This document shows positions 38,477-46,838 of a DNA stretch of 64,000 bases, piece by piece (within the stretch, counting starts at the first letter, position 1; every line of letters starts with the position of its first letter). A program made the translations under genes and the position numbers. This DNA comes from Anabaena sp. 4-3 (lineage in GTDB: Bacteria; Cyanobacteriota; Cyanobacteriia; Cyanobacteriales; Nostocaceae). The stretch lies in NCBI RefSeq assembly GCF_001597745.1, contig NZ_LUHJ01000035.1, forward strand, positions 1 through 64,000, written 5' to 3'. The notes beneath the pieces were generated by a model. The model did not search any database. It had not been told where the DNA came from and saw only the letters and a list, made by a program, of their open reading frames with translations.

Positions 38477-39730
38477 TCAAGCTATACGTTCACGCACAAC
38501 TCCTAAACCTGAGTTGCTGTTGGCTTGAGATTGCGCCTGTACAGGCAAGTATTTACGAACAATACTCAATACTTTATCTGTAGCTACAGGTTTAGTCAGA
38601 AAATCTGTAGAACCGACCACTTTCGCCCTGACTCTATCTAACAGCCCGTCATTGCCAGTTAAGATAATCACAGGCGTATTAGCAAAAGAGGAGATACGCC
38701 GCAACTGAGTACAGATTTCGTAACCACTAGCCACAGGCATAACCAAGTCTAAGAAAATTAAGTCTGGTTTCTCTTGGATAAGAGTTGGTAAAGCTTGTAC
38801 CGCATCTTGAATCTTGATAAACCTCAGTCCGTGGGAAGTGATAATCTCCTCCATGATTTGACAAACTTGAGGACTATCATCCACACAAGCCACCAACGGC
38901 AGATGAGATTTTTTTGGTGGTGCAGATATAGACTTGTTGGCAGTTTCTAATACAGCTAAAGGTAAATCAGGGACTTCTATTAATTCGATAATACCTTTGA
39001 GAACATAAGGCAGTAATGAACGAGAGATAGCTACAACATTCTGCTTCATTCTGGCGGCTAAGTCTCGCAATGTCTGTTTACCATTAATCAAACTGACAAA
39101 GTTTTTGTAAACAGATGGACTAACTAGCTGCTGTAGCTGTTCTGGTCTTCTAATTATTGGTGCTAAGTCAGGGAAAACATTCGCCAAACCAGCCTCTGCC
39201 CACGATTGCCATGAATCCTGCATCTGTTTGATTGACAAATCTGCACTGGTGAAACTCATGGGTGTTTCCAGAATCACCTCTTGGTTGCGAGTGCAACTCA
39301 CAGACACAAAATTTGTCTGTTGGGCTATGTCAAAGAGAACTTCCGACAAAGTGTTCTCTACAATGGTGTTAATCTGTTCTCGTTGAATTTTTTGTCTTTT
39401 ATACAAAATTTCCAACAGACGATAATCCCAATACTCAGTTACAGTATCTTGTTGACGTAGCTGCATTTTATCCACATCAATCTGTGGACAATGTTGAGCT
39501 ATATGTCTACGCCATCGCCGAAAAGGATGTTTTCCGCCAGTCGCCCACACTATCCGGCCTAAGCGATAGTAAAAAACCCATCGGTTTCCTTTTGGGCTAC
39601 TAATAACTAACTGTCCGTTGTACTGTAGTTGAGTACAAGTTTTAAATTCATTCAAAATGTTATTTGATACCATCAGTTCCGGGTGGGTCATACCTTCTAC
39701 CTTTACTTTGTCCATCAGCCTTTTCAACAC
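38477..39730 (-). CDS. PatA/PixG-like regulator (PATAN + receiver)
   Basis: 417 residues. The N-terminal ~115 residues are a PATAN (DUF4388) domain: LQYNGQLVISSPKGNRWVFYY and GRIVWATGGKHPFRRWRRH. The middle is helical (ENTLSEVLFDIAQQ, NGKQTLRDLAARM). A receiver (278 on) has phospho-acceptor Asp328 in LIFLDLVMP and the active-site Lys in FLTKPVATDK. PatA-family proteins include Anabaena PatA (heterocyst pattern) and PixG/TaxP1 (phototaxis). Position at the head of a CheY-CheW-receptor-CheA operon favours the motility role. Confidence 0.9.
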   Translation of the reverse strand: MLKRLMDKVKVEGMTHPELMVSNNILNEFKTCTQLQYNGQLVISSPKGNRWVFYYRLGRIVWATGGKHPFRRWRRHIAQHCPQIDVDKMQLRQQDTVTEYWDYRLLEILYKRQKIQREQINTIVENTLSEVLFDIAQQTNFVSVSCTRNQEVILETPMSFTSADLSIKQMQDSWQSWAEAGLANVFPDLAPIIRRPEQLQQLVSPSVYKNFVSLINGKQTLRDLAARMKQNVVAISRSLLPYVLKGIIELIEVPDLPLAVLETANKSISAPPKKSHLPLVACVDDSPQVCQIMEEIITSHGLRFIKIQDAVQALPTLIQEKPDLIFLDLVMPVASGYEICTQLRRISSFANTPVIILTGNDGLLDRVRAKVVGSTDFLTKPVATDKVLSIVRKYLPVQAQSQANSNSGLGVVRERIA

Positions 39731-40473
39731 CCAACCTAGCCATTTTTTTAAGCAGGATTATTTATCTGTATCGCTTTATTTGGCTAAATATGTTGAATAT
39801 CAGCCTGTTTATTTTCTATGACTGGGCATCTAACAGACTTGACTGAAGAGTAAAAATATTCAGTTAACTGTAAATGCCAGACATTAATCCTGCTGATGCC
39901 AACAGAATGCAACACTTTTTCTTCAAATAGTGGAAATTACCGTTAAATTTTCTCTATTAAATAAAAAAAATGTTACACCTTTGTCTAGACTCCAATATAC
40001 AGATAGATTTATTTGATGTAACTATTGTAGAGATTGTTAATTTATTTTATATCCGTACAAATTCTGATTTTTCTTCTCAAGAAAAATCATATACTTCCGC
40101 AATATATATGAGTTTTGGGCAAATGGTTCCAAAAATTCTCACTTAGTTAATCTATTTACAATTCTTAATGACAACTATAAATTTTAGTATATTTTCTATA
40201 ACAAACTAAAAAATCCGTGTAAGCAAATTTAAACAGAAAATCAAACCTAATAACGTTAAATTAATTAAAACATCATTTAAATAATCTAATATCAAGCAGA
40301 TATTTCTTTAAAACTACCGCATGAGCAAGACTGGTTTAAAATACTGCATTCACAAATATCCGTCTGAGCAGTATTTATCGGCTTAGAAATAGACAGTTTT
40401 GACACTATGTGTTTTTACACGTTGAGTTAAGTTTAAATGCTGCACTATTTGATATTTGCTACGCCACTACTTT
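39731..40473. other. Long AT-rich gene-free stretch
   Basis: 743 bases upstream of the chemotaxis-like operon and after the peptidoglycan-binding gene (both minus strand). No credible frame. One perfect stem (GATTTTTCTT, 3-base loop, AAGAAAAATC) lies at 40066-40088; its low GC makes it a poor terminator, so it could be an operator. The operon promoter should lie here. Confidence 0.5.
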
Positions 40474-42225
40474 TTAATCTTGAAAAATCATGATGTTGCC
40501 AGAATAGCAAGCTACCCAAACTTCTCTAGTTTTTGGATCGTAAGTAATGCCGATGGGATTAGCTTCTACATTTACTTTTTGTAACACTTTCATATCCCTA
40601 GTCCGAACTTTGCTCACGGTATGTTCTTTGTAGTTAACAACATAAAGGATTTGACCATCATCAGATAACGCCATACTACGCGGAGCATTACCTGTAAAGA
40701 CTTTATCTATAACCTTTCTTTGGGGTAAACTAATTTTGACAACTTTTCCTTCACCATTTAAAGAAGCATAGAGATATTCACCACTGGGATCTATGTTGAG
40801 ATGTCTTGGTGAACGACCGATATTTTTGAGCCATTTCACCGAAAAATCTCTGAGAGAGACTTGTGCAATATCATAAGAACCCATGACAGCAACATAGGCT
40901 GTTTCGGAATTCCCATCTACGGCAATGCCGCGAGGATATTTACCTAATTTAATGCGTTTGATTTCTTGATTTTTCACCGCATCAACGACGCTCAAATCCC
41001 AAGAACACCAATTACTGACTAATATCAGTCGCTCATCGGCTGAGGTTGCTACATATTTGGGGACAGAACCCACTTGAATTACTTGATCAATATCGAGAGT
41101 TTCTGTATTAATGCGATATAAAAAACTCTTGTCGGTTTTTTGAGCAGGATAACAGTTATCGCTACCAGGGTTATTAAAACCGGGGCCATACATTTTATAG
41201 TTAGACACCCAAGCATACTTGCCATTATGGGAAAAACTCGCCTCAACTGGTGCGCCTCTATATTTCCCTTTGACCTTGCTATAACCGTATTGTGATAAAT
41301 CTACTGCATCGGAAATTTCTTTAACTAATTCATAGTTGCGGTTGTATACAGTGATGGTGTGGTTGTACATCATGTTTTGGGCAAAAAATAACCCATTCCC
41401 CGAATAAACCACTGATTTAGGGGAAATATTCCCAGAAATGGTTTTGATGTGCTTCATTCCCTGGGAAGGTTTGGAAGTAGTAGCTGTTGGCGGTTTGACT
41501 GGCACTTGAGTTTTTGTGGTGACAACAGGTGCAGAGGCTAAGTTGCTAGAGTGGGATTTGAGGGCAGAAAATGTCTGCGGCCCTGCGATACCATCAATAG
41601 TCAGCCGCTTTGCTTGCTGAAATTTGATGACTGCGGCTTGTGTTGCTGCGTCAAAGTAACCTGTGATGGGTTGTTTAAAGTATCCGATCGCTTGCAATTG
41701 TTGTTGTAGGGAGATGACTTGATCATTTTTGTCGCCTTGTCTGAGCGATCGCTGTGATGTTGGTGGTGATTGTTGCTGCTGGGCGACATCTGGCGAGGTG
41801 GTGGGTGGGGAGGAAGATGAGGCTATTTTATCCCACCCAGAACTAGACTCTAGAGCCGCCAGTGTTTTCGGCCCGACAATGCCATCAGGTGTTAAACCTT
41901 TGGCTTTCTGAAAATTTCTGACGGCGGTTTCTGTGATTGAGCCAAAATATCCTGTGGGTTTGTGTTGTAAGTATCCAGCAGCTTGTAACTTTTGCTGGAG
42001 GGACACCACTTGAGAACTGCTGTCACCTCGTTTGAGTGCCATAGCTTGGTTAGATAAATTCACCGCACCCAAAGCTACAGAAACCGCTAGTATGATTGCT
42101 CCACTGTGGTTTTTTATCCAAGCTGGTTGCGGAATGTATAAATCCGAATCAGTAACAGTTGCCGGTTCTGAATTGCTAGAGGCTGCGTAACTCTCGGCGA
42201 GATGCAAGTAGGCAAGTGTGTCCAT
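40474..42225 (-). CDS. Peptidoglycan-binding and YncE-like beta-propeller protein
   Basis: 583 residues. A hydrophobic segment (about 41-62, AIILAVSVALGAVNLSN) anchors or exports the protein. Two PG_binding_1 domains follow (63-125 and 160-222), each with GYFG/GYFD and DGIVGPKT/DGIAGPQT. After a Pro/Thr linker, residues about 260-583 are repeated beta-propeller blades (VPKYVATSADERLILVSN, YPRGIAVDGNSETAYVAV, APRSMALSDDGQILYVVN) of the YncE/NHL type. Such blades bind ligands or proteins at the cell surface. It probably links the cell wall to a partner; function unknown. Confidence 0.87.
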   Translation of the reverse strand: MDTLAYLHLAESYAASSNSEPATVTDSDLYIPQPAWIKNHSGAIILAVSVALGAVNLSNQAMALKRGDSSSQVVSLQQKLQAAGYLQHKPTGYFGSITETAVRNFQKAKGLTPDGIVGPKTLAALESSSGWDKIASSSSPPTTSPDVAQQQQSPPTSQRSLRQGDKNDQVISLQQQLQAIGYFKQPITGYFDAATQAAVIKFQQAKRLTIDGIAGPQTFSALKSHSSNLASAPVVTTKTQVPVKPPTATTSKPSQGMKHIKTISGNISPKSVVYSGNGLFFAQNMMYNHTITVYNRNYELVKEISDAVDLSQYGYSKVKGKYRGAPVEASFSHNGKYAWVSNYKMYGPGFNNPGSDNCYPAQKTDKSFLYRINTETLDIDQVIQVGSVPKYVATSADERLILVSNWCSWDLSVVDAVKNQEIKRIKLGKYPRGIAVDGNSETAYVAVMGSYDIAQVSLRDFSVKWLKNIGRSPRHLNIDPSGEYLYASLNGEGKVVKISLPQRKVIDKVFTGNAPRSMALSDDGQILYVVNYKEHTVSKVRTRDMKVLQKVNVEANPIGITYDPKTREVWVACYSGNIMIFQD

Positions 42226-42302
42226 AGTTAAGGAATCACCAAGACCTGGCTAATGAGGAGTAAAATTTACAACTCATTTTACCATCTGTCAAAGATGTAC
42301 GG

Positions 42303-42812
42303 TTATGTGAGCATTTCAGTTGTGGTAGGCATTTTTCCTTGGATGACCATGACTGAGCAAGGTGCATGATGAACTACGTAGTTACTCACACTACCTAAGA
42401 AAAACTCACTCAGTCCCGCACGACCGCGACGACCGAGCATAATTAAGTCAGCCGGCCAACTGCGGGCTACTTCACAGATGATCCGCCCAGCATCGCCAAC
42501 GTTTTGGGTAAAGCCGGTTTTGACACCTGCGCTGATGGCGGTGTTGGTGAGCGATCGCAACCAATCTAGTCTTTGTTGTTTCAGTTTTTCCCATTGCTGC
42601 AAATATGTGTCCATCTGTTCAGGTGGTACGGTTGGATATATAGCATCTGGCTGCATGAATATAGGGCTGACATAAGGTTCTTCTAATGGTGAAAGCACAT
42701 GCAGCAACATCATTTCTGCATTGGTTGCTTTCGCTACAAATATACCTTGCTCAAAAATATACTTTTCTATTTCTGATGGGTCTATCGCTACTAAAATTCT
42801 CTGATACATCAT
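42303..42812 (-). CDS. Universal stress protein (UspA family)
   Basis: 169 residues, a single Usp domain beginning YQRILVAIDPSE. The ATP-binding motif is visible as GRRGRAGLSEFFLGSVS with SCSV-like APCSVMVIQ at the end, so it should bind ATP. An insertion of about 30 residues (PEEQMDTYLQQWEKLKQQ region) follows the second strand. A related gene lies at 52834-53364 near the hydrogenase operon and shares this insertion. Role: stress-related nucleotide-binding protein, cytosolic. Confidence 0.9.
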   Translation of the reverse strand: MMYQRILVAIDPSEIEKYIFEQGIFVAKATNAEMMLLHVLSPLEEPYVSPIFMQPDAIYPTVPPEQMDTYLQQWEKLKQQRLDWLRSLTNTAISAGVKTGFTQNVGDAGRIICEVARSWPADLIMLGRRGRAGLSEFFLGSVSNYVVHHAPCSVMVIQGKMPTTTEMLT

Positions 42813-43207
42813 TAAGAGTCTCCTCTAATATCGGTAGTAGATATGATTGAGTCAAAGCTAATATAGAGAAAAAGCTGACTCCCATTTATGTAGATAGATT
42901 TAATCTGATTTAGATGCTCATTTTAGGATTTGCAATCTATCTTGAGGATGAAAATTATTGCTAAGTGACTTATCAATAATTCGGTAAAGGTTTAATTTGG
43001 CAATTCGTTATTCATACTAACAGCTAATTGGTTTGGGCAGTTATTTATAGCTACAGTAAATAAGGAGCATCCTCTAGGTGGAGATTTTTTTAACGCGGAG
43101 GAAACGCGGAGGAACGCAAAGGTTTGGTAGTTGCAAAATTAATTGTGGGATGAGGGAATAAAATAGGATTTTTTGCTGCGGTTACTTTCATTTTTTGAGA
43201 TATTGCC
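42813..43207. other. Gene-free spacer with a small tandem
   Basis: 395 bases between divergent genes. 43089-43120 contains repeated GCGGAGGAAACGCGGAGGAACG units of the kind also seen at 8611-8654. Promoters of both flanking genes should lie here; no clear boxes. Confidence 0.45.
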
Positions 43208-43927
43208 ATGAATAAGACACCTTTATCCAATGTTGAAGAGCAAATTGTGATTCTGGAATTAGACAGGATTCATCTGACAGGAGAATTGGTTTTACCTACT
43301 GATGCTGAGGGAATTGTGCTGTTTACACATAGCGGTAGCAGCAGTCGATATAGTAGCTATAATCATTATTTGGCTCATGTTTTGCGTCAGGAAGGAAGGT
43401 TGGCGACTTTATTAGTTGACCTGCTGACGAAGGAAGAGGAAGCTATTGACCAACGTACTAAACATTTCCGTTGTGATATGGCTTTTCTGGCTGCTCGCAT
43501 TGTGGGCATCACTGATTGGTTGTTGGAAAATCCTACTACTCACAATCTTAATGTTGGCTACTTTGGCGCAGATACAGGTAGTGGTGCCGCATTATTGGCA
43601 GCTACAACCCGTCCAATGGCGGTAAGGGCGATTGTTTCCCGCAGTGGACAAACTGATTTGGTAAGTACGGCACTTTCTTGTGTACAAACTCCCACTTTGT
43701 TAATTGTTGGGGAGAATGATTTACCTATTATTGCGATGAATGAAGATGCGATCGCTCAGATTGCTACACAACACAAGCAGTTAGAAGTTATTCCCGGCGC
43801 AACTCACCAGTTTGGTGAATCTGGAGCGATGGAAGAAGTAGGACGTTTAGCTAGTCAATGGTTTAAACATTATCTCTCTTCTTTGGCTCCACGAGATTTA
43901 CATCTACATTCTATGTCTTTGAGGTGA
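43208..43927 (+). CDS. Alpha/beta-hydrolase (dienelactone-hydrolase-like) with Asp nucleophile position
   Basis: 239 residues with the alpha/beta-hydrolase layout: LVLPTDAEGIVLFTHSGSSSR early oxyanion strand (split), nucleophile elbow GYFGADTGSGAALLAA, acid residue in LLIVGENDLP, and His in PGATHQFGESG. Related cyanobacterial and proteobacterial proteins usually have GASTG at the elbow; here residue 122 is Asp (GADTG). Asp nucleophiles do occur in epoxide hydrolases and haloalkane dehalogenases, so the enzyme may be altered in chemistry or inactive. The stop is just upstream of the ftsH region, so co-transcription is likely. Confidence 0.82.
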   Translation: MNKTPLSNVEEQIVILELDRIHLTGELVLPTDAEGIVLFTHSGSSSRYSSYNHYLAHVLRQEGRLATLLVDLLTKEEEAIDQRTKHFRCDMAFLAARIVGITDWLLENPTTHNLNVGYFGADTGSGAALLAATTRPMAVRAIVSRSGQTDLVSTALSCVQTPTLLIVGENDLPIIAMNEDAIAQIATQHKQLEVIPGATHQFGESGAMEEVGRLASQWFKHYLSSLAPRDLHLHSMSLR

Positions 43928-44023
43928 AGCCGGGATGTAGGGCAGGGGAGGCTTTCACAGCCGGGAGCAGGGAGCAAGGGGAGAGGACTTTCCCCTTTTT
44001 TCCCAGTCAAGAGTCCCCAACAC

Positions 44024-44028
44024 AGGAG
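44024..44028 (+). promoter_or_regulatory. Ribosome-binding site deciding the ftsH start
   Basis: AGGAG lies 9 bases before the ATG at 44038. An upstream in-frame GTG at 43924 would add 38 residues encoded by spacer-type repeat and is rejected. Confidence 0.7.
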
Positions 44029-44037
44029 CAATTTACT

Positions 44038-46017
44038 ATGCCTATGAAAACTAATGGCGATCGCAATACTAAAGCACCAGAACCTAGACAGTTTGGGGGT
44101 GGTTTTATATTGTGGTTAGCATTTTTAATATTTTTAAATGTCATTCTGTTTAGCTCACCTCGCTATCCCCAAGTACCTTACAGTGATTTTGTCTCTCAGG
44201 TGGAAGCTGGTAAGGTGGCTCGTGTTGTTATCGGTTCTGACAAAATTGAATATGAATTAAAACCAGCACCTAATGCTGAGACATCTGAGGACAAAAGCAA
44301 TCGGGTGTTTACTACTATCCCTCTGCCGACAGATTCGCAATTACCTCAAATTCTCCGACAGCATAATGTTGAGTATTCTGCTCAACCTCCTAGTCGTACT
44401 GGTTGGATTTCTACTTTATTCGCTTGGATTTTACCACCATTGATTTTTCTCGGTATTTGGGGCTTTTTGCTCAGTCGCAGTCAAATGAGTGGCCCGGCTG
44501 CTTTAAATATTGGTAAAAGTAATGCGCGGATTTATTCCGAAGGCACTACAGGCGTAACTTTCGCTGATGTGGCTGGTGTGGAGGAAGCTAAGGTTGAATT
44601 GCAAGAAATTGTAGATTTTCTCAAAAATGCTGCCAAGTATAAGCGATTAGGGGCGAAAATCCCGAAAGGTGTTTTGTTAATCGGCCCCCCAGGTACGGGT
44701 AAAACTTTATTAGCCAAGGCGATCGCTGGTGAGGCGGGTGTTCCTTTTTTTAGTATCTCTGGCTCAGAATTTATTGAATTATTTGTGGGGATTGGTGCTG
44801 CACGGGTAAGAAATTTATTTGAGCAAGCCAAGCAACAAGCACCTTGCATTGTATTTATTGATGAGTTGGATGCTTTGGGTAAGTCTCGTGCTGGTAGTGG
44901 GCCGATGATTGGTAGTAATGATGAGCGCGAACAAACTTTAAATCAATTACTATCGGAAATGGATGGATTTAATCCCAATACTGGGGTGATTCTCCTGGCT
45001 GCAACCAACCGTCCAGAGGTTTTAGACCCTGCTTTGCGTCGTCCTGGTCGATTTGACCGCCAAATTATGGTAGATCGTCCCGATAAAAGTGGTCGAGAAG
45101 CAATTCTTAAAATCCACGCTAAACAAGTGAAATTAGGGGAAAATGTCGATTTATCTAGGTTAGCTGCCAGAACTCCGGGGTTTGCTGGCGCAGATTTAGC
45201 TAACTTGGTTAATGAAGCGGCATTGTTAGCAGCCCGATGCAATCATGAAACGGTGACAATGGCTGATTTTAATGAGGCTATTGAGCGTCTGATTACAGGG
45301 TTAGAGAAAAAATCACGGGTGTTGAATGAGACAGAGAAAAAAACCGTTGCCTATCACGAAGTTGGTCACGCCTTAATTGGGGCTTTACTTCCCGGTGCGG
45401 GAATTGTCGAAAAAATCTCTGTAGTTCCTCGTGGTGTGGGTGCTTTGGGCTACACCCTCCAGTTACCCGAAGAAGACCGCTTTTTGATGACAGAAGATGA
45501 AATCCGGGGGCGAATTGTCGCACTTTTGGGTGGACGTTCCGCAGAGGAGTTAACTTTTGGTAAGGCTTCCACTGGGGCGAGTGATGATATTCAAAAAGCT
45601 ACTGATTTGGCGGAACGTTTTGTGACACTTTATGGTATGAGTAATAAATTAGGGCCAGTAGCTTTTGAGAAGATACAACAAGAATTTTTGGAAGGTTTGA
45701 GCCATCCTCGCCGGGCTGTGAGTCAAAAAATTGCTGAAGCTATTGATATAGAAGTGACAGAAATAGTGGATGGGGCGCACCAGATGGCGTTGAGAATTTT
45801 GCAGGTGAATCAAGCACTGTTGCGAGAAACAGCCGAAATTTTGTTAGAGAAAGAAATTTTGGAAGGGGAAGAATTGCGATCGCGTCTTTATCGTGTTCAA
45901 CGTCCCCCAGAAATGGATCAATGGTTGCAAACAGGAATAATATCGAGTCAAAATTCAAAATACCCTGTGGGTAGGTTTACCCCTCCGCAGCAAAATAAGC
46001 TACAAAATTTCAAATGA
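44038..46017 (+). CDS. ftsH: ATP-dependent zinc metalloprotease FtsH
   Basis: 659 residues. Two membrane helices ([16 protein letters not shown] and [19 protein letters not shown]) flank a small exposed domain. The AAA module has Walker A GPPGTGKT, Walker [13 protein letters not shown] and the second region of homology [20 protein letters not shown]. The zinc protease has HEVGH. FtsH degrades damaged membrane proteins such as photosystem II D1 in cyanobacteria; which FtsH isoform this is cannot be read here. It faces a convergent DUF5132 gene with no clear terminator between. Confidence 0.95.
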   Translation: MPMKTNGDRNTKAPEPRQFGGGFILWLAFLIFLNVILFSSPRYPQVPYSDFVSQVEAGKVARVVIGSDKIEYELKPAPNAETSEDKSNRVFTTIPLPTDSQLPQILRQHNVEYSAQPPSRTGWISTLFAWILPPLIFLGIWGFLLSRSQMSGPAALNIGKSNARIYSEGTTGVTFADVAGVEEAKVELQEIVDFLKNAAKYKRLGAKIPKGVLLIGPPGTGKTLLAKAIAGEAGVPFFSISGSEFIELFVGIGAARVRNLFEQAKQQAPCIVFIDELDALGKSRAGSGPMIGSNDEREQTLNQLLSEMDGFNPNTGVILLAATNRPEVLDPALRRPGRFDRQIMVDRPDKSGREAILKIHAKQVKLGENVDLSRLAARTPGFAGADLANLVNEAALLAARCNHETVTMADFNEAIERLITGLEKKSRVLNETEKKTVAYHEVGHALIGALLPGAGIVEKISVVPRGVGALGYTLQLPEEDRFLMTEDEIRGRIVALLGGRSAEELTFGKASTGASDDIQKATDLAERFVTLYGMSNKLGPVAFEKIQQEFLEGLSHPRRAVSQKIAEAIDIEVTEIVDGAHQMALRILQVNQALLRETAEILLEKEILEGEELRSRLYRVQRPPEMDQWLQTGIISSQNSKYPVGRFTPPQQNKLQNFK

Positions 46018-46095
46018 TTGATTTTTGAGCAAGTAGAGGCGTACAGAAGAACGCAAGAGTTATGTTGACTAATTTTTTGAGATATCAGCAAGATT

Positions 46096-46368
46096 TTAAG
46101 GGGTAGGTTCGGCTGATTTCATGCGTTCTTCGCCAACTTCCGCCCTAGCTTCGGCAATGATGTCTTCCCAGGTTTCTCCTAAGTCTGCTATGGTGTGTTT
46201 ATTATTTTCATAGAAAGCAATGCCTTTTTTGACAATGGCTTTAGCTATTGGTCTACCTGCACTACCTATGACTGGTAACAATACTGGGATGAGAACTATC
46301 CCGACAATACCTGTAATTCCTAATCCTTCTACTAAATCGCCCAGGTCGGGTAAAAGTTTAACTGACAT
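46096..46368 (-). CDS. DUF5132 small protein
   Basis: Ninety residues. A hydrophobic stretch (GITGIVGIVLIPVLLPVIGS, about 18-37) is followed by PIAKAIVKKGIAFYENNK and a charged helix, ETWEDIIAEARAEVGEE, the layout of the DUF5132 family found beside stress genes. It probably associates with the membrane. The gene is convergent with ftsH. Function unknown. Confidence 0.75.
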   Translation of the reverse strand: MSVKLLPDLGDLVEGLGITGIVGIVLIPVLLPVIGSAGRPIAKAIVKKGIAFYENNKHTIADLGETWEDIIAEARAEVGEERMKSAEPTP

Positions 46369-46445
46369 AATGTTTTTAACCCCCTGTTTTAGTTGATTTA
46401 ATTTTAGCTTAACTCTGTTTTTTCAGCTGGAAATCGATGCAGATT

Positions 46446-46838
46446 TTAATTTTTGTTGTCTAAATTCCAACCGAGTGCTGTGGCGACTTGTCCAGCTAAT
46501 TCTAACGGATTGAATGGTTTAGCGATCGCTGTCACCATGCCCAGTTGTGAGTAACGCCGGCGATCGCTAGCTTGGATTTTGGCGGTTAATAAAATCACGG
46601 GGATGTCTTTGGTATCTGGATTAGCTTGCAGTTGCTCAAAGGTAGTGATACCATCCATGTCTGGCATCATCACATCTAAAAGAATCACATCTGGTTGACA
46701 AGCTGCGGCTTGGTTAATCCCTTCTTTACCAGAACTCGCCGTTACTACTTCCCAGCCTGCGACTGTTTCTAAGCAAATTTTGGCGACTTCTTGAATATAC
46801 TGCTCGTTATCAACTACTAGAATTCGCTTGGTTTTCAT
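46446..46838 (-). CDS. Single-domain response regulator
   Basis: 130 residues, one receiver. Phospho-acceptor Asp55 in VILLDVMMPD; acidic pair in LVVDNEQY, where the second acid is replaced by Asn; Lys in AIAKPFNPLELA. It overlaps the end of the 1770-residue sensor protein by 29 bases in another frame, so the two are co-transcribed and probably translationally coupled; it is the natural extra phosphate acceptor for that kinase. No output domain. Confidence 0.9.
   Translation of the reverse strand: MKTKRILVVDNEQYIQEVAKICLETVAGWEVVTASSGKEGINQAAACQPDVILLDVMMPDMDGITTFEQLQANPDTKDIPVILLTAKIQASDRRRYSQLGMVTAIAKPFNPLELAGQVATALGWNLDNKN

Noticed and set aside
43924-44037. N-terminal extension of FtsH from the upstream GTG
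   Set aside because: It reads through spacer repeat and bypasses the good AGGAG/ATG at 44038.
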